DNA of 64,000 nucleotides from Sapria himalayana (GCA_029783825.1 JAREIK010002450.1:3750846-3814845), one strand, 5' to 3'. Positions 45,389-56,590 are shown, counted from the stretch's first letter. Program-made: numbers and translations. The notes: generated by a model from the letters alone, not told the origin.

Positions 45389-48300
45389 TACATTCTGAGT
45401 ACGAAAGATATTTTGGTGTTCAAAGACTGTACAATATGCTTTCAGATCTACTCAAAGTAGATCTTTTGTGTATCCATATCGGTCTCAATATATTTACTCA
45501 AGAGGAGTAGCACGAATTTTTTTTCTCTTGAAGTCTATTAATTCCAGTAGAGGTTCTTCAAGTGTTGATATTTCTATCATATTTTTTTCTATTCTATTCG
45601 TTTTGAACTGGATTATTGACACAAGAACCAATATTTATGTTACATGTAATTAATTTTTTTCTTATTTATCATGAATATAATTCTTTATAATATTATAATC
45701 AATAACGTTGTTGTGTGGGCTAGTGGGCATAACAATGTCAATATTAAGTATATTCCTTTGATTTGATTTTTTTTATTTGAGTTTTGCCATAATTTATCTT
45801 CAGTTAATTGTTTAACTAAACAAAATTATAATATTATTATTAATTCTTTTGATGTTTTACTGCAATATTAGTGGATAATGCTTAACTTTCCTGTGGATTG
45901 AGTGAGATAAATTATACTTATTTTTTTCTTCTCTAAGAAGTTATTCTAAATATTTGATAATCTTTGTTATGCATCTCCAAGTTAAAGATTAGTCATTTGA
46001 TAAATTGAAGATTATGAAATTAAGCATGAATAAAATAATTTCTATTGATTGAGTTATGTTCGTTACTATAAAATTTTGTTCCCTAAAGCATCTAGGTATA
46101 TTTTTGTTTAATAGAAGTGTTATATTTATCTTAATTAAATATTAATTAGTTTTTTTTTTGTAATTTTATTTTGTGTTGGTGTTTTATCACTAGATGCTCA
46201 ATGAACAATCTCATGCTCCTCAAAAAGGAAATAATATTATAAGAAATATATTCTAAAATATTTTTATTTTATATACTTTTAATTTACATTTGTATTAATT
46301 CCTATTTATTTTATAGAAAATAGGTAAAATACAAAAAACACATTCTTCTTTAAATAAAAAAAAAACCTAAGAGTAGCATGAAAAAATCATCAATAATGAT
46401 TAAATATTTTATTCTATCCTAAATAATTATTATATTTGATCCTTAAATATTTATTTGTATGCACCAAGAGAAATAGATCCTAGTTAGTACCCTATTATCA
46501 TGTTAAATAGTAGGTATTTAATATGTTTTATTATTTGATATATCTTATATTAAAAGAAATCATCATTTTTGTGTTTGGTTTCATGATCTTTAACTTGATT
46601 AATTAATGGTGAATCAATTGAGAATACACTAATAATGGATTAATGATAACTAGGAATCTATAGGACTTTATGAGGCTAGAGCAAAGTACATACAACTTAT
46701 CATGTTCAATTTTCAAAAAATCATCATCAAAACATGTAAATCATGTACATAACTGTTAAATGAGAAAAAACTAATATTATGATTGAGAACAATTACTTGT
46801 AATATGTGTCAAAATAATATTATCATATCTTTTGGTCAAACTATTCACTATCATAATATCAACGACTCTAGATTTGAAAAATGAAGTGCACAAAATGTAG
46901 TCACCTGTAACATGTTGGCTCTTGGGTTCACTACCTAAAAGTCTGAATTGAATTTGAGTTTGACCATGTAGAAAACAATGGTACCAGAAACCTCAGGCTT
47001 GTTCATAGTTTTCAAGGAGAGTAGTCGTAATCTTCTTTGGATATTATAATCTTCTTCATAGGTGACTTAATGAAAATCCATGAGTACCTACGATAGCCTC
47101 TTGTACAACCTTTGAAATTTGAAAAAACTATCAATAATTTTTAGTATATGATCTAATATAGTCCCCACAATGCCTTGTCTTTTTGCAATAGGTAAATGCT
47201 ACACTATTCTCCCTACCTTTAGAATTGGCACATCCAACTTACGATCAATTGGTGCCTTGGATAATACTATAAGTTGTGACCTAGTTCTATACGCCTCACC
47301 TGGAAATTTTCCTTCTCAATATCTATGTTGTGGATGTTTGTGCAATTATCTTGAGTATAGTATATTGTGGTGTATTTTGCATATTTATGTTTTGATTGAT
47401 GGGGGAATTATAAATTTCTGTTACATATGTATTTTTAGTTAGAGGAAGCTTGCTCACATGATGTAGGAGAGACTCGTAGTGATAAGACAAAGTAGACTTG
47501 CTTGCAAAATGACTCCTTACTATTACTTGCTATATGACAATTCATCGAGTTAAATTTTATTTTTTTGTATTTGTATCTTGTATGACATGCAAGATATTAT
47601 GAAAGGTTGGAATATTATTTTACTTATCCTGGACTATGCAAATATATGATAAAGTTTAATAACTTCAAAAACTAAGATTAGACAAGCCTAGAGAATCAAA
47701 TTATATTATCATTTTTTTTACTCATGTAACACACCTAGCTATGTAATTCTTTGAGATATTCTCAATAGAAGTGGTTATGACTAATAGTGAGTCAAATAGA
47801 ATGATTTTTTGCAAAATATTTTAGTACTCAACTTGATTATTTTTTGGTGTTTCGTAGTTAAATTATATGTGGCCATGTCATCTCTATTAGATCAAAGATG
47901 TACTATAAGACATTTTAGTATATTCAAGACAACATAGACTCAATGAAGAGATATTTTATGCATGATATATTGATAGTAGAGGAAATGTTAGTCATAATAG
48001 CGGCATAGCAAGATATCTTCATTACTCTACACAGTGTAGGAGGAATGATCTCGCAAAAAAGAGTTGTTGGTAGTTGTTTTCAAATGTGAGGTTAAGAGGA
48101 CTGGGAGTTGGTGAGGGAGACATGTTGATTTTCGGTGACATCCAATGATACTTTAATAATATGTAGAATTCTTTGCTAGTAAAATATTAATAAATAATTT
48201 ATATTTCTTAGATATTATAGTCCTCATTCTTTTATCTTTCTACTTTTGAATTATTGACTATCTATTTATGAGTAAAATTTTTTACTCATAAATATCTAAG

Positions 48301-48860
48301 AAATTATCAAATGTGATGTTATTCTTTTAAGAAATTATTATACTTTTTTAATAATGTTATTAAATAAAATTTATATTATTTTGTGAAAAAATTAAGAAAT
48401 AAAAAAATTTATGATCTATAATGAAAGAGATATATTAATGAATATCTCAAGTTGTCTTCGACAAATATGATGAGATGCTTAAATCTATCTATGGTCGAAT
48501 CTTTACTAGATGTTTCTATACATGAGTATATCTAATTAAATGAGTTCCTACTTAAACCTAACTAGCATATTGAAAGAAAATCTTTGATAAGATTTCCTAT
48601 CTGATATGTAGCATATTTTATAATTGAAATAGTTTTAAAATTAGAATAAATTATTTTTAACTTCATTAATAATGAGTAATCAAATTGAGAATATATAAGT
48701 AATGGGTCTAAAATAATTAAACATGTAGAAGTTTTTACTGTTGAAGAGTGTTGGAATTGACTTAATCATTATCAACTACCTTGAGTGACCTCCATAGTGA
48801 TGGGGTGGTCGATTAGGATATCGATCTTTGTTGAGCAAGTGGTTTCCTAGCTTGTTGGTG
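45389..48860. other. AT-rich Copia debris, no gene recognised
   Basis: The segment 45690-46110 resembles 4860-5280 of the Copia fragment upstream (word order around TTTGAGTTTT, CAAAATTATAATATTATTAT, TTGACTTTCCT), so it is probably another Copia copy. The frame at 47170-47442 has no family resemblance that I can support. Nothing else is recognised. Confidence 0.4.
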
Positions 48861-48889
48861 GAAACATGCACAGATTCATATTGTGACTT

Positions 48890-49470
48890 ATGGATGTTGT
48901 AACATGGAAACATGATATTGCAACTAAGCTTAATTTCATGATATAAAAATATAATGTCATGACACAGTTTAGTATTGTCACATGAAATATGATACTGTAA
49001 CTACGTTTAGTGCCATGATATTTAACATGATCATTTGATACAATTTTAGTTTTGTAACATGAAATTTTTTTGTCATGGCTTGTACAATTTTATGTAAAAA
49101 AAAAAAGTATAAAAGATAGTGAAGTATATATTTAAAAGTTTGCTAGTAAAAATAGGCACAATTTCATATTGTGACTTATGGATGTTTTGAAATGAAAACA
49201 TATATTGATTGAGTTTATTGTCGTGATTTGGAAATGTGATATTATGTTAATTTTGTATTGTGTAATGGAAACATGATGTCATAATTTCATTTAGTGTTGC
49301 GACATGAAAACATGATATTACGGTTGAGTTTAGTGTTGTAATATAGAAATATAATTTCGTAGCTGAGTTTAATGTTATTACATGGAAATATAATGTCCCG
49401 ATTGAGTTTAGTATCATGACATGGAATATGATGTCATGATTGAGTTTAGTTTTGTGACAGAAATTTTCTA
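48890..49470. repeat. About 38-bp ATGGAAACATGATGTC minisatellite
   Basis: Degenerate tandem units containing GACATGGAAACATGATGTCA and GATTGAGTTTAGTGTCGT in alternation. The GAAACATGAT-type core lies at 49268, 49307, 49346, 49384 and 49421, giving a period of 37-40 bp. A first cluster is at 48890-49060, a second at 49160-49470. Each is followed by a similar tail (TGTACAATT, an A-rich run, AGTATATAA-GATAGT). A third cluster with the same tail lies at 50620-50900. Confidence 0.82.
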
Positions 49471-49599
49471 TTTTGATTTGTACAATTAATTTTTTATAAG
49501 GAAAAAAATAGTATATAATATAGTAAAATATAATTTAAAAGTAATGCATAGCAATACAAAATAAGTATGTGTTAGTTTTTTTTCTCTCTCAAAAAATGG

Positions 49600-50510
49600 T
49601 AAAAATTTTAGAATCGATCACCAGATTCTAATCAAAACAAGTTGAATATATCTGAGATTTCAGAATTTGGGATTGATGATTTCAAGGTTATGAAGGATCA
49701 TGGTTGAGAGATTTTTTGGAAAAAGATTTGAACTCTAGATATTGAAGATGGAAAGCTTGCTGGTCGATACAAATATTTGTATTATAATTGAAGATGCAAA
49801 GTTCAAATCTTAAATTAATTGTATCTTGCATATAATATACTAATAAATAATCATAGTGAGAAAATGACAGAATTTTTGGACAAAGTAGGAAATTTTCTAT
49901 CAAAATTAAGTCATTAGTGAATAAATTATTCTTGAGAAACTATATAAGTTATGCATAGATGATGATTTTTGGATTATAATCAAAGATGCAAAACTAAAAG
50001 TTAACGATCAGAAAATGAGAATAATTTATATTAAAATTGTCAAATGTGAAAAACTTGATCGGAATGCCCGTGTCTTAATTTACCAGTGTCTTGCATTTCA
50101 TGTTCTAATAAACATGTTTGCTGAAAAAATGACAAAGGATCTATAGATAAAGTTGAAAATTCTATTAAAATAATTCTTTGGTGAATAAATTGTTCTTGAG
50201 AAAGAAATTATATAAGTTATCCATAGATAATGAAATTTATTTATCTGCTCATCTGCATGAGTGCTCCTCTTTAATCAACTAGTTATCATTTATTTATTGT
50301 AAGATTAATGATGATGATTAGGCAATTATTCTCAAATGATCACTACTTGACTCATGCGATATCTGATTATTAATATAAGTAGTGATATAATAGAGTTTTC
50401 ATATGAGAGTTGTTTCAATGATTCTATTTGATGACATATGGCTGTAGAACATGAGGAATTTTTCAAAGAAAGTTTTGTTTTTGAGAGAAATGAATGAAGA
50501 AAAAAGTTCA
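49600..50510 (+). pseudogene. Decayed Copia gag between two minisatellite clusters
   Basis: Reads FGIDDFKVMK at about 49666, then FWIIIKDAKLKVNDQ and KLDRNARVLIYQCLAFHVLIN (49968-50120), then VLEKKLYKLSMDDEIYLSAHL (50212-50265), the counterpart of SNKLYLRKQLYHLKMEEG-V-EHI. LINQLSSIYCKINDDD and an MRNFSKK-like end follow. This is the plant Copia gag (UBN2) domain. Part of it is present twice: ATTATAATTGAAGATGCAAA at 49781 and ATTATAATCAAAGATGCAAA at 49973, and TGAATAAATTATTCTTGAGA at about 49917 and 50188. Multiple stops. Confidence 0.75.
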
Positions 50511-50619
50511 AAGCAATCTGAAATCTAATCAAAGTCAAGGGAAAAATTGAGTTGATAAATTGAAGTGAAAATGTTGGAAATTAAATAAGTGATGTGAAAA
50601 TAATATTGTTGAATAAATT

Positions 50620-50900
50620 TCAACAATAGGAAAGTTTTCATGTCGTGACCTATGGATGTCTTAACATGGAAATATATTATTGTTGAATTTAGTATAGTGA
50701 TATGAAAATATGATGTCATGACATAATTTAGTATCATGATTTGGAAACATTATCTCATGATACAATTTAGTGATGTGACATGAAAACATGTTGTGACTAA
50801 GTTTAATATTATGATATGAAAACATGATGTCGTGACATAGTTTAGTATCATGACACTGAGGCTTTTTATTGCAATTTATACAATTTTTTTATAAGAATAA
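50620..50900. repeat. Third cluster of the 38-bp minisatellite
   Basis: Units with GATATGAAAATATGATGTCATGACATAATTTAGTATCATG-type text at 50640-50860, then the shared tail. Same family as 48890-49470. Confidence 0.78.
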
Positions 50901-51815
50901 AATAATATATAAGATAGTTAAGTGAAAATATAAATTAATGAATAACAATACAAAATAAATGTGTGTTGGTTTCTTCTTTTTTTTTTTTCTATACCTCTCA
51001 TTCAAAAGAATAGAGAAAATTCTAAAATCTACTATCATTTTCTAATCGATCCTAATAAAAAAAAATATAATTTAGCCTAATAAATCTCAAATAGAATTTT
51101 TCTCAGTGTTTCTTTATCTTTCAATTAAATATCAGTAAAAATAAAGATAAAATTATATTTAAATTATTTGGAAAAACAAATTATATATAGTAAATTAATA
51201 GCATAAACATGAAAAAATAGTATATAAAGAAAATAACAAAAATTAATGTTGAATAGTATCATGTCCAATCATTTGTAATCTTTTGTTATTAGCTATAATA
51301 ATACGTTCATATCAAAAAAAAATAAAAAAAGAATATATGATTTTTATAAGTATCTGATAGATTGGATATTATACTATTCAGAATAAAAAATTTGTTATTG
51401 GCTATAATAATATTTGCTCATATGTTGATAATTTGAGTATAGAGTAAGAATAAAAGTGAAATAATCAGTGATATCTGAAAGATAAGATCTAACTTATTGC
51501 TATCTTAGAAATGAGTTTTATATTATTTTTTCTAGTAAATATAATGATGAATGAATTCAATGTGTACTTCTTGATGACTTTAATATTTAATTTATTTCTA
51601 TCACTAATGTATAAAGCTCTTAGTCTATTATTTAGAAACAATATTTAATAATTATTTTTGGGGTGATTTATTCTTCGACATGAATTAAATTAAACATTCT
51701 CTCCTTTATATATCTCTTTTGTGATAATTTATATTGATTCCTTCAAAAAATTAAAGTGTGTAAAATCCTAATTTAAGCCAAATTGAGTTAGGGTTTAGTT
51801 TCTTTTTTTTATAGA
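50901..51815. other. AT-rich region, no gene seen
   Basis: The tail near 50990-51050 matches 49580-49640 (CTCTC-AAAA, AAAATTCTAAAATC). No coding content. Confidence 0.4.
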
Positions 51816-51819
51816 GAGG

Positions 51820-52154
51820 ATTATGTTTTGGGTTACTTCCCTAAAAATTTTTAAAAATTAGAAACTAAACTTTTAATATTTAAAAAAAAATCATAAAATT
51901 ATAAATAAATTTAAAATAAGGTAACTCAAATTCGTAAGTCCTAAATTACTCTTCCCTGCCCCTCACCCCCCCCCCCCCCCCCCCCCCCCCACTTTTCCAC
52001 AAGCTTCATCATGGAGAGGGGCGAGAGTAGTTTAAGACTTATGAATTCAAATGTCCTTATTTTTAATTTATTTATAGTTTTATAATTTTTTTTAATATTA
52101 AAAATTTTGTTTTTAATTTTTAAAAATTTTTTGTAGAGTACCACAAAACATAAT
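51820..52154. mobile_element. Foldback element with poly(C) centre
   Basis: Two inverted arms of about 140-145 bp: 51820-51964 and 52014-52154. Starting outside, ATTATGTTTTG on the left matches the complement of CAAAACATAAT on the right; similarity then runs through AAAAATTTTTAAAAATTA, ATAAATAAATTTAAAATAAGG and GCCCCTC. Identity by eye is roughly 80-85%. The 50-bp centre holds 25 consecutive C (51966-51990) and ACTTTTCCACAAGCTTC. The long arms suggest a MITE of Mutator or foldback type. No target duplication was found. The minus-strand 83-residue frame with a Gly run is an artefact of the poly(C). Confidence 0.85.
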
Positions 52155-52189
52155 TTCTCCCCTTTTTTTTTTACTTGTATCAAAATGAA

Positions 52190-53124
52190 CAAACTTAGTC
52201 AGGATTCTGTCTCATGCCATTGCATTGACAATTTCGTGCATCATTGTGTTTGTCTTTCCACAAAACACTATGAACATATCAAATGAACCACCTAGCATTG
52301 CGTGGTTCATTTGTGCTTGCCATCAGGTGTACAAAGTTAATTCATAATGATACACACCATTGTATGCCTCAGCTCATATCAAATGAAACACCTAGCATGC
52401 ATATTGTGTGCCTTCACATATGTTGTACACAAATATATTTTCCCAATAGTGCAAGTATACATGTATTATGCTGATACAATACATGTATTTTTTTTCTTTA
52501 AGATTTCTAACCTCGATCTAATTCCATGTTAAACTTAGCAAACATAAATTAATAATATAATAATACTTATAAAAAAAATATCAAATATTATTATATAATG
52601 TGCAAAAATAATTGAGTCAATCCATAAGTCTGATGCTCTCTTCAAAAATAAAAAAATAAAATAAACTGAATAATAAGAAAATAACAATATTATGATTTCA
52701 GTTGAAAATGAAATTCCCATCCTTGCACTCCATTTCCAGTGCACAATTTGAACCAAAGACGCCCAAATCAGGGTTCTGCCCAAACATCAGCATCTGAAAA
52801 CACCACCATACACCCAAAAAACTACTGGATACCTGAAATTATGATTTTGTGGTGTTTCGCTCTTACAATAGGGTCAGCTTGAGGCTTGTGACTGTAGTTC
52901 ATGCATCCTCCCAAAGTCATTGCAGTGGACAACGACACTTTGTCACACGATGTGTGTTCGATGATGACTAATGGTGGTTGACATTTGTGGCATTGTCACT
53001 ACAGTGCACTGCATACATTCGATGCACACAGCAACTCGTGTACTGTGTTGGTAGAGTGCACGTGTAGTTCCCCTTGTGCACAACTCTAGGATTTTTCCCC
53101 CTTGGGTTTCTGATTCTGATACCA
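52190..53124 (-). repeat. GTGCAC-rich repeat, minus-strand internal region after primer-binding site
   Basis: Two GC-richer pieces (52200-52460 and 52700-53115) with TGCACAATTTG, GTGCACTG, GCATACATTCGATGCACAC words, separated by the AT-rich tail at 52540-52690. At 53116-53124 CTGATACCA is the reverse complement of TGGTATCAG, a primer-binding site for an element running leftward. In minus-strand orientation it is followed by AATCAGAAACCC. The repeat family is therefore probably the internal part of a non-autonomous LTR element. Confidence 0.65.
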
Positions 53125-53300
53125 TATTAATATTAAGCTTTGTCAAATGTAGAATAAAAGAATGAAATCATACTCATATCATCAATGTACAAATTATGTT
53201 ATTATATAATGAACAAATGTGATTGAGACATCCCTTATGTCGCATGTTACCATCAATAACGTCGTAAAATAAAAATCAATAAAGGAGTTGTAAAGCTGTC
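53125..53300 (-). mobile_element. LTR tail adjoining the primer-binding site
   Basis: AT-rich sequence with the TTATTATATAATGAACAAATG tail and GAGACATCCC shared with 26.9, 6.15, 3.05 and 54.95 kb. It directly precedes, on the minus strand, the primer-binding site at 53116-53124, which identifies this recurrent tail as the 3' end of an LTR. Confidence 0.6.
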
Positions 53301-53551
53301 TCTACCCAAATGTGTAGGCAGCAACGGATACACACCCATGAGTTAGCATACAGTTTTTCTATAGTGTCTAATTGTGCACTGTCTCTTATTTTCTAGTGGG
53401 AGATTAACTATTTTTGTACTTTGATCTCAGCTCTGAACTAACATTAGAAACAGGATAGTTAATCGCTACCCAAATGTATGCTGCTTTTTTTTCTTGTTTG
53501 TTTATTCAAGAAAAAGGAGATCATTCATGAAATGTGTCTTGTGATGTTTAG

Positions 53552-53625
53552 TTTGTCATCTTGTGATGGGTAATGAAGGAAAGTTGTATGTGCCTCAGGA
53601 GGTGGTGGCCGTGTACAGGGAAAAG
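53552..53625 (+). pseudogene. PDXK: Pyridoxal kinase exon (MGDEGKLYVP block)
   Basis: Reads, with the G from 1831, VCHLVMGNEGKLYVPQEV then VAVYREK. Plant pyridoxal kinase has VCDPVMGDEGKLYVP at this place, so the block aligns without gaps. Three substitutions fall in the normally invariant core: Asp to His, Pro to Leu and Asp to Asn. The first of these is an aspartate conserved from plants to animals near the active site. The acceptor is GTTTAG (AG at 53550-53551) and the donor AAG|GTAGGA (GT at 53626-53627). The exon is 74 nt, entering in phase 1 and leaving in phase 0. The substitutions suggest relaxed selection, though this block alone has no stop. Confidence 0.9.
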
Positions 53626-53820
53626 GTAGGAAATCACATTTGTTCATTTGTGGACTTATTTAACTTGTGCATATTTGTGTATATGAATTGAGTAGATTTG
53701 TTTTTGCTTAAACACCATGATTAAGCTTGCAACACATTTCACATAGTATTATGTATTAGATGATCTGATTATATTTATGAAAAATTGATACAAATATGTA
53801 TTATGTATTCTATGCGACAG

Positions 53821-53886
53821 GGTTGTTCTCGTAGCTTACATGTTGGCACCCAACTAGTTTGAAGCATAATTGTTGACTGAGTTAAG
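53821..53886 (+). pseudogene. PDXK: Pyridoxal kinase exon (MLTPNQFEAE block), two stops
   Basis: Reads VVLVAYMLAPN, stop, FEA, stop, LLTELR against the family pattern VVPVASMLTPNQFEAELLTGLR. The first stop is TAG in place of the CAG codon of the Asn-Gln pair; the second is TAA where GAA is expected. The acceptor is TGCGACAG (AG at 53819-53820) and the donor AAG|GTACTT (GT at 53887-53888). The block is 66 nt, one more than expected, because an extra G at its start shifts the frame relative to the preceding exon. Together these show that the gene no longer makes a kinase. Intron length before it is 195 bp, ordinary for a plant gene. Confidence 0.88.
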
Positions 53887-55653
53887 GTACTTATGGTGAC
53901 ACTAAGAATAATATGTGAACTAGCCTTATGATATTTAGTTTTCCTCGTTTAGTTGCATAATTGTTGTGTTTCGTTTTTTCAATTTGGAATTGATTTTTAA
54001 GCAGAGAAAAAAATAGTAAAGAAAATATATGCTTGATATTTTCATTTCTTTATTTGCTTTTTCAAAACAATTAAGGTTGAACTTGGTTATGATAAGAATA
54101 CTCTGACATGATTTTATCTTAGAATGTTTTCAGACAATTTTACACTTTTTCAGTATGTTTTGGAACAAATTGTATTGCCTTTTGCATGTGTTTTGTTGAG
54201 ACTCTGGACCGGGTACTTAATTCTGGGAAGTTGGTGGTCCAGTGGTTCAGCTTTTTCCTTAAGTTTTCTTGGATTCTCAAGTAGTTTTGACTTATCAATG
54301 AATGATCAGTTCCATTGTGGCACAACAATATGTTCGGCATGACTGTATGCCTCACAAATATAATGTGGGTACTTATGTTGTTTAATAGGATATTTCAATG
54401 CATAGCATGCATCTTTGTTTTTTAGGTCTTCTCTCAGAAACTATTAACCCAACAATATCTTTAGTAACTGGTGCACATTGTTTATTTTGTTGCTTATGGA
54501 ATGCTCATAATGTGGATGCCTGTTCTTGCATTGTTTTTAACTTTATATATTGATAAAAGTAATTTTATGCAGAGGTGTGTATGATATCATTAACTTTTGT
54601 ATATTGATTTTGTTTCATGCATGTATGGGTGAACCGTGTGTTTATATATCAGCTGTAAAATAAAAAATTTGAATGTTTATCATTAAAGGTATATCAACCC
54701 TCTCTTTTATTATTTTGCATGGTCGAACTAGTTCTGTTATTATTATATGGTGTATTTCTATGACAATTTAATTTTTTTTATTATTATTTTTTGGGTTGTA
54801 TTTTTGTATTGGAAAGAGCATACTCGGGAAAATTAGATATTCTTATCATTTTTGTAGAGAAACAAGATACGAAGGAAAAGAAAATATGAAATCACAAAAT
54901 ATCAAAAATGTATACAAGTTAAGTCATTATATACTAGGATAGTCAAATTGGGGCATCCCATAGGTTGGGTGCTCTCATATGTAATACTAAAGTAAAGTAT
55001 TGATAAAAATATTCATTGATTGTTTTATTATCTGAATGTGTGCTCTATCAATAGTCTCATCTGTAGCTTTTTTCTGAGAAATAAATAATTTATTTCTATG
55101 TTATTTATTTGCTTGTTAATATTTGATTAAATATTATACGATTCATTGTTTGATAATTATAGTAAAAAATAATTAGATGTGAATATGGATACATGATCTC
55201 TGCAAGTAGATCTGGGATTTAAAGTATCTCATAAGTAAAACTCATGATCACTTTGAATTTTTTTTTGAATCTTAAATTAAATATTTATATCTTATTTTTT
55301 TAAGAAATAAGATTATTTGAAAAAATAAGGATAAAAACTTAATATATATTTTATTATTTAATTAGAATTTGAATACCTAGTTAATTATAAATATAAATCA
55401 TAATTAAAAGATATGTCAAATTTTGAAGACTTCATTACATACATATATGAGAAGAGTTGCATTTAGGAGAATTAATTAAGAATAGTCTAGAAAATAATTA
55501 ATTATATCGATTTCATGTGTTAGATTAAGTTTGATAATAGTTAGATATTTAATTTTTTTTATAATTATCTTATAAAATTAATTTGGAAGATACGTATTTG
55601 ATAAGAAATTTATATCGAGATCAATAAGAATACGAACTAGATCACTACCCAGT
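53887..55653. other. AT-rich intronic region; possible trace of one more PDXK exon
   Basis: The missing kinase segment (EDGREACNILHAAGPSKV and the following GTGD phosphate-binding region) should lie between here and 63 kb. A weak candidate follows a TTTTTAAGCAG acceptor at 54004: AATAGTAAAGAA and ATGCTTGATATTTTCAT recall DGKEACLILH at DNA level, but I would not call it. An LTR-like tail occurs at 54880-55000. The frame at 54124-54342 has no family resemblance that I can support. Confidence 0.35.
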
Positions 55654-56215
55654 TAGAGGCGTCAAACAAGATGTGTCTGCCCATCCTGACCCATTTTTAG
55701 CTAGTCCGGCCCATTTTTAGCCGGCCGACCGTGCTTTCGTGTAGGTCAAGGCACGGCACGGTTACTATACCGTGTCATGCCTGGCCCTGCACGGTTTTGT
55801 AGAGGTCAGCCCGGCAAGGGCCCACAGCACGAATCCGCTGGGTTCGGCCCTATTGGGCCGAACCTCTAATATAAAAAAATTAGGGTTTCGGTGTGCCCGA
55901 AACCCTAATTTAAGGGTTTCGGCACCCCCAAAATCCTAATTTAAAAAAATAGGGTTTCGACGCCCCCGTAACTCTAATCTTTTAAAAAAATTTGGTTTCT
56001 CGGCTCGTGCCGAGGTACTGTGTCAACGAGCCATGGTACCGTGGTGGACCAGGCACGACACGAGGCCCGGTTGGCCTCGGCACGGCACGCCACAATTGTG
56101 CCGTGGTCTGGCACGACACAAGCCTGGTACGGGAAATTTTTGTGCTGGGCAAGCCCGGCCATGGTCAAATCATGCCGTGCTGGTCCGGGCCGGCTCGCCC
56201 CAGTTGACACCTCTA
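55654..56215. mobile_element. Non-autonomous hAT element D (562 bp)
   Basis: TAGAGGCGTCAA at 55654-55665 and TTGACACCTCTA at 56204-56215 are terminal inverted repeats differing at one base, and they match element B. Flanks TACCCAGT (55646) and AACACAGC (56216) agree at 5 of 8 bases, a poor but possible target duplication. Subterminal regions are rich in GGCACGG and GCCCGG. The centre (55870-55990) holds three units of a TAGGGTTTCGG repeat instead of a transposase, so the element would need help from a relative. The open frames in it are by-products of its GC content. Confidence 0.88.
55872..55990. repeat. Telobox-like tandem repeat inside hAT D
   Basis: Three units of roughly 35-40 bp, each starting TTAGGGTTTCGG or a variant and ending in CCCTAATTTAA or a variant. 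The first unit is close to palindromic (TTAGGGTTTCGG against CCGAAACCCTAA). AAACCCTAA and its complement are the plant telobox core, one telomere-like repeat and a half. Confidence 0.8.
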
Positions 56216-56295
56216 AACACAGCAATCAAATATTTATAAGAGTATCAAATATATATCTTTTATGATATCATATAACTTCTTTCTTGGAATATATC

Positions 56296-56590
56296 TAAAG
56301 GTGTCAACAAGGCCGTGCCAAGCAAACATGGCTTAAATTATTTAGGTCCAATCATAGATGATATGGTTCATTTTTCTAGCACAACCCCTAGGGAAGCAAG
56401 CCTAGCATGGCCCGATGGATTGACTGAGGCATTTGTCGTGTTGAGCTATGCCGATTTGGATTACATGCTTGGTAAAAATTGGAATGATTGGGTCAGGCAT
56501 GATTTAGTTCTCGACCCGATCATTTGCTAACCCAAGCTAACCTAGTTTAGGTCCCATAGGCAGCATAACAGTCATTAGGCTGCAAGATGC
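56296..56590. mobile_element. hAT left-end fragment E
   Basis: TAAAGGTGTCAA at 56296-56307 equals the left terminus of element A, followed by decayed CGTGCCAAGC, CATGGCCCGA and GGTCAGGCATG words. No right terminus is visible before element F, so only a fragment is present. Confidence 0.6.

Larger units (their letters stand above)
1832..53551 (+). other. PDXK: Giant (51.7 kb) intron of the pyridoxal kinase gene
   Basis: The space between the first two recognised exons, bounded by a canonical GT donor at 1832 and an AG acceptor at 53550-53551, with matching phase 1 ends. It is filled by the transposable elements and repeats listed below. The two exons are contiguous in the protein, so no exon is expected inside, and I found none. 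That this was ever spliced as one intron is inference; a later rearrangement joining two fragments is less likely because order, strand and phase are all kept. Confidence 0.75.

Noticed and set aside
47170..47442. 90-residue open frame, Cys- and Leu-rich
   Set aside because: No recognisable domain, no start or splice context, and it lies in Copia debris. It looks like chance in slightly GC-richer DNA.
51941..52192. Minus-strand frame with a poly-Gly run
   Set aside because: The Gly run is the poly(C) in the centre of the foldback element; the rest is its AT-rich arm.
54124..54342. Overlapping open frames on both strands as a possible PDXK exon or new gene
   Set aside because: The translations show no convincing match to the kinase segment expected here, and the codon pattern is unremarkable; kept only as intron.
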